Assembly (NCBI GenBank): GCA_937870825.1
Contig: CALMZO010000213.1
Span: 1-64,000 of the forward strand
Source of the DNA: an uncultured Chloroflexota bacterium
GTDB lineage: Bacteria > Chloroflexota > Anaerolineae > UBA4142 > SHND01
DNA length: 64,000 nucleotides
Direction: 5' to 3'
Shown: piece by piece, positions 61,268-64,000 of the stretch
How the letters are laid out: every line of letters starts with the position of its first letter
How positions within the stretch are numbered: the stretch's first letter is position 1
The notes under the pieces: model-generated
Seen by the model: the letters and a program-made list of their open reading frames with translations, nothing else
The model's database searches: none
What the model was told of the DNA's origin: nothing
Translations under genes and position numbers: made by a program

Positions 61268-61915
61268 ATGAATGTATCGGGAATTGTTTTGGCGGGCGGC
61301 GCGTCGCGGCGAATGGGGCGCGAGAAAGCGTGGCTTGAATTGGGCGGTAAATTTTTTATCGAGCGCGTGATGGATGCGTTGAAAAAAATCTGTGATGAAA
61401 TTATTGTGGTTGCGAATGACGAACGTTTTCAAAAATTGGACGCACAGATTGTCCGCGATGAATTTCCAAACACGGGTTCGTTGGGCGGTTTGTATTCGGG
61501 ATTGAATGCGGCGCAAAATGAATTGAGCATTGCAGTCGCGTGCGACATGCCATTTTTGAATCCGCGATTGTTGGAATTTCTGGTTACGCAAGCAACGGAT
61601 TACGATGTCGTCATTCCAAGCGTTCATGACGCGCGGCATCGTCGCGACGAACGCAAAACAGAACGCGACAAAAAAGAAGACACCGCGAAAAAATTGAACT
61701 TGCATCCGCTTCACGCGGTCTATCGAAAAACGTGTTTGCCGCCGCTGCGCGAAAAAATTTTGCAGAATGATTTGCGAATGATTTCATTTCATGACGCGGT
61801 GCGCGTGAGAATTGTGGAGCAAGCAGAAATTGATAAATTTGACCCACAACACGTTTCGTTGTGGAATGTAAATACACCAGAGGAATTGGAACGCGCGAAA
61901 ACATTTGCAGTGTAA
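61268..61915 (+). CDS. mobA: Molybdenum cofactor guanylyltransferase
   Basis: A 215-residue nucleotidyltransferase. The N-terminal signature is GIVLAGGASRRMGREKAWLE, the GTP/Mg site, and VACDMPFLNPRLLEFL holds the catalytic Asp motif. MobA converts Mo-molybdopterin to the guanine-dinucleotide cofactor. A basic insertion (RRDERKTERDKKEDT) interrupts the usual 'HPLHAVY' area. Together with tatA and moeA downstream it suggests assembly and export of a molybdoenzyme, not encoded here. ATG 61268 is preferred over the upstream TTG. Confidence 0.88.
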   Translation: MNVSGIVLAGGASRRMGREKAWLELGGKFFIERVMDALKKICDEIIVVANDERFQKLDAQIVRDEFPNTGSLGGLYSGLNAAQNELSIAVACDMPFLNPRLLEFLVTQATDYDVVIPSVHDARHRRDERKTERDKKEDTAKKLNLHPLHAVYRKTCLPPLREKILQNDLRMISFHDAVRVRIVEQAEIDKFDPQHVSLWNVNTPEELERAKTFAV

Positions 61916-61982
61916 CCCCTCGAGCGCACGTCGGTAACGAGCGCGCTCAAGGTGTCATGCTGCCAGCGGATTGGAGAAAAAC

Positions 61983-62171
61983 ATGCCAGGTATCGGAGTG
62001 CCAGAATTGTTAATTGTGCTCGTCATCGTTCTCGTCATTTTTGGAGCGAGCCGTTTGACTGACATCATGGGAGCACTAGGCAAAGGGGTTGCGGAATTCC
62101 GCAAAGGCACCGCGTCCGTCGAAGAACCGAAAAAAGAAGAACCCAAAAACGAAACACCCAAGAGTGTGTGA
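61983..62171 (+). CDS. tatA: TatA/TatE-like twin-arginine translocase subunit
   Basis: A 62-residue protein: short extracytoplasmic start, one membrane segment (ELLIVLVIVLVIFGASRL), then an amphipathic helix (GALGKGVAEFRKG) and a Lys/Glu/Pro-rich tail. The FG hinge is kept. TatA forms the pore for folded, cofactor-bearing proteins. No tatC is in the window. ATG 61983 has GGAG at good spacing (GGAGAAAAAC). Confidence 0.93.
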   Translation: MPGIGVPELLIVLVIVLVIFGASRLTDIMGALGKGVAEFRKGTASVEEPKKEEPKNETPKSV

Positions 62172-62172
62172 G

Positions 62173-62208
62173 TGACGTTTGACGTGAATGGTGATACGTC
62201 AAACGTCA
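62173..62208. repeat. Inverted heptad repeat between tatA and moeA
   Basis: TGACGTTTGACGT and its exact complement ACGTCAAACGTCA enclose a 10-nt loop. Both arms are built of 7-bp units. It starts 1 bp after the tatA stop and ends 6 bp before the moeA start. It could slow or attenuate transcription, but no T-run follows. Confidence 0.75.
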
Positions 62209-62214
62209 AACGTG

Positions 62215-63474
62215 ATGCAAATGATTTCTGTCGAAGAAGCTCGCGCGTATATTCTCAGACATTTCGCGCCGCTCGAAGCCGAACGTGTTGAACTGCTCGA
62301 CGCGCTGGACCGCGTGCTGACGGAAGACATCGTTTCCCCAATCCATGTTCCACCGCACAACAATTCCGCGATGGACGGTTACGCGGTGCGCGCCCAAGAC
62401 ATTCGCGGCGCGTCGAAAACGAATCCGATTCGTTTGAACGTCGTCGCGGATTTGGGCGCGGGGTATGTGCCTGATGCTGAGGTTACACAAGATACGGCAG
62501 TACGAATTATGACGGGCGCTGTGATTCCGCGCGGCGCGGATACGGTGGTGCGTTTTGAAGAAACATCCGAAGCCGTGGACCAAAAAGCGTCGGGCAAGGG
62601 CAGTGGCTCTGTCGAAATTTTGAATGCGCCGGAGCGCGGCGCAAATGTACGCCTTGCCGGTGAAGACATTCGCGCGGGCGAAATCGTTTTGCGTAAGGGG
62701 ACGCTGCTGCGTCCGCCGGAGATTGGTCTGCTCGCTTCGATAGGGCAGAGCAAGGTCAACGTCCATCGCCGACCGCGCGTGGCGATTCTTGCCACAGGCG
62801 ATGAACTGGTTGAAATTGACGCGCCGCTGAGTGAAGGCAAGATTCGCAACTCGAATGAATATTCGAACGCGGCGGCGGTGTTGAAAGCGGGCGGTGTGCC
62901 GATTCGTCTCGGCATTGCGCGCGACAACGTGCAAGATTTGACGCGCAAAATTCGCAAAGGGGTGGACGCGGGCGCGGATTTATTTATCACGTCCGCGGGC
63001 GTGTCCGTCGGCGATTACGATATTGTCAAAGATGTGTTGAACAGCGAAGGCGAGATGCACTTTTGGCAGGTGAACATGAAGCCGGGCAAACCGCTCGCGT
63101 TTGGAATCGTCGGCGGCGTGCCGCTTTTGGGACTACCGGGGAATCCGGTCAGCGCGATTGTTTCCTTTGAAACGTTCGCGCGTCCCGCGATTCTCACCAT
63201 GCTCGGCAAAACAAAATTCGCGCGTCCGCAGGTGGAAGCGATTTTGCAAGACCGCGCCGAGAACAACGCAGGGCGCAGAAATTACATTCGCGTTTTTGTG
63301 TCCCGAAACGGCAACGGCGAATACACCGCGATGACGACAGGTGAACAAGGTTCCGGAATTTTATCCTCCATCACGCGGGCAAACGGTCTTTTAGAAATGC
63401 CGCCGGAAGATTTGGAATACAAACCGGGCGCGCGGGTGCGCGTGACCATGCTCGATTATCCTGAAGAAATATAA
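62215..63474 (+). CDS. moeA: Molybdopterin molybdenumtransferase
   Basis: A 419-residue MoeA. Seen: PPHNNSAMDGYAVRAQD (domain I/III junction), RIMTGAVIPRGADTVVRFEE, VAILATGDELVEID, EYSNAAAVLKAGG, FITSAGVSVGDYDIVKD, and PLLGLPGNPVSAIVSFETF, the MPT-binding region. It inserts molybdate into adenylylated molybdopterin. Length is normal. ATG 62215 or 62221 is the start; no Shine-Dalgarno is evident and heptad repeats occupy the leader. Confidence 0.95.
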   Translation: MQMISVEEARAYILRHFAPLEAERVELLDALDRVLTEDIVSPIHVPPHNNSAMDGYAVRAQDIRGASKTNPIRLNVVADLGAGYVPDAEVTQDTAVRIMTGAVIPRGADTVVRFEETSEAVDQKASGKGSGSVEILNAPERGANVRLAGEDIRAGEIVLRKGTLLRPPEIGLLASIGQSKVNVHRRPRVAILATGDELVEIDAPLSEGKIRNSNEYSNAAAVLKAGGVPIRLGIARDNVQDLTRKIRKGVDAGADLFITSAGVSVGDYDIVKDVLNSEGEMHFWQVNMKPGKPLAFGIVGGVPLLGLPGNPVSAIVSFETFARPAILTMLGKTKFARPQVEAILQDRAENNAGRRNYIRVFVSRNGNGEYTAMTTGEQGSGILSSITRANGLLEMPPEDLEYKPGARVRVTMLDYPEEI

Positions 63475-63479
63475 ACGTG

Positions 63480-63516
63480 TCGGGGCGCAGTAAACTGCGC
63501 CCCGATGATTTTTTTT
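63480..63516 (+). terminator. Terminator after moeA
   Basis: TCGGGGCGCAG and its complement form an 11-bp stem around TAAA, followed by a run of eight T. It lies 6 bp after the moeA stop. The 150 bp between it and the MFS gene hold no gene I can support. Confidence 0.92.
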
Positions 63517-63664
63517 AGCAATTTCCTCCCCCGCTCTTTTCACCGCAGGCGTTCCATTCTCCGGCTGTTGTTCAAACCACACGCGCGTTTCGTCGCGCAA
63601 ATTTGTATCTTGGCGTTCGCCGAACGCATGAATCCATTGGGGCGGACTCTCTTGGCATTCTTGA

Positions 63665-64000
63665 TTAGTTTGGAATCTCCTCCGGCGGTCTGTGCGCGCG
63701 AAATTGTTGAAACAGCACGAGGTCGTACACAATTTTCAAACCGCCCGCGATAAAAAAGGGCGCACTCACAAGCGCGGGAATCGCGAGCAATTGTCCGCTC
63801 AACGCGGGCGCGAACGCCGCGCCGATGGAACGCGCGATGGTTGTGATGCCGGACGCAGCCGAACGTTCATCCGGCGCGACGACCGCCATGGTGAACGATT
63901 GACGCGTCGGCACGTCCATTTGCGAAATGCTGAAGCGAATAAGCAAGAGCGCGACGGCGAGCCACACATTTGGCATTAACGGCACGAGCATCAACAAAAC
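63665..64000 (-). CDS. MFS transporter, C-terminal end only
   Basis: The last ~110 residues of a polytopic protein whose 5' part lies beyond the window. RFSISQMDVPTRQSFTMAVV followed by ERSAASGITTIARSIG is typical of major facilitator superfamily drug/metabolite transporters, and the closing segment is hydrophobic. Substrate unknown. It converges on moeA. Confidence 0.8.
   Translation of the reverse strand, partial: VLLMLVPLMPNVWLAVALLLIRFSISQMDVPTRQSFTMAVVAPDERSAASGITTIARSIGAAFAPALSGQLLAIPALVSAPFFIAGGLKIVYDLVLFQQFRAHRPPEEIPN

Noticed and set aside
63515..63664. A minus-strand frame encoding a protein-like stretch (RDETRVWFEQQPENG)
   Set aside because: It has no good start and runs through the moeA terminator without a stop; at best it is a remnant.

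Overview
The window looks like a chromosomal segment of a Chloroflexota bacterium, possibly Anaerolineae. The strongest hint is a set of very large membrane glycosyltransferase-like proteins of the DUF2298/Chlor_Arch_YYY and TIGR03663-like types, which are typical of that phylum. Type 2 IPP isomerase, an ArsA-like ATPase with an HSP20-like tail, DUF4058 and Uma2 proteins, and abundant short dispersed repeats fit the same picture. Base composition is fairly even and GC-rich, with many GCGC words. I saw no phage, insertion sequence, CRISPR array, rRNA or tRNA.

Layout. 1-5.1 kb (minus): partial family 2 glycosyltransferase, Uma2-like nuclease, methyltransferase, PLP-dependent decarboxylase, ArsA-like ATPase. 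5.4-9.2 kb: the most striking locus. A secreted metzincin-like protease (minus) and a secreted Cys-rich modular protein (plus) diverge from about 600 bp holding three predicted cyclic-di-GMP riboswitches: one type I (GEMM) facing the protease and two tandem type II, each with its own terminator, facing the other protein. 9.3-14.4 kb: one apparent operon of mtaB, a HIT protein, lepA, a DUF4058 protein and an enoyl-CoA hydratase-like gene. 14.5-21.5 kb: GT39-like protein, a membrane protein, an ECF sigma factor with YciI-like genes (one broken), glutamine synthetase, and a YkgJ-type Cys-cluster protein.

21.7-44.2 kb is a cell-surface glycan region: a UPF0104 membrane protein, a GT4 glycosyltransferase, a methyltransferase, then six giant membrane proteins of the GT-C/PMT type. 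Two are domain fusions: GT39+DUF2298, and GT39-like+NHL propeller. One carries a carbohydrate-binding-like domain. An ECF sigma/putative anti-sigma pair sits inside the run. 44.3-50 kb: lipoprotein, citrate synthase, HemW-like protein, polyprenyl synthase, type 2 IPP isomerase, acyl carrier protein. 50-59 kb: two small unknown proteins, an LCP-family wall-attachment enzyme, an orphan NuoN/MrpD-like membrane protein, a lipoprotein, two SIMPL-domain proteins and NurA. 58.5-64 kb: membrane protein, RlmI-like methyltransferase, Lon-substrate-domain protein, then mobA-tatA-moeA and a partial MFS transporter.

Two repeat families stand out. One is short heptameric tandem repeats with varied sequence, both inside genes (in frame) and directly before start codons. 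The other is a thrice-repeated terminator-type palindrome. Several genes appear to have a -10 box about 7-10 nt before the start codon and no Shine-Dalgarno, suggesting leaderless transcripts.
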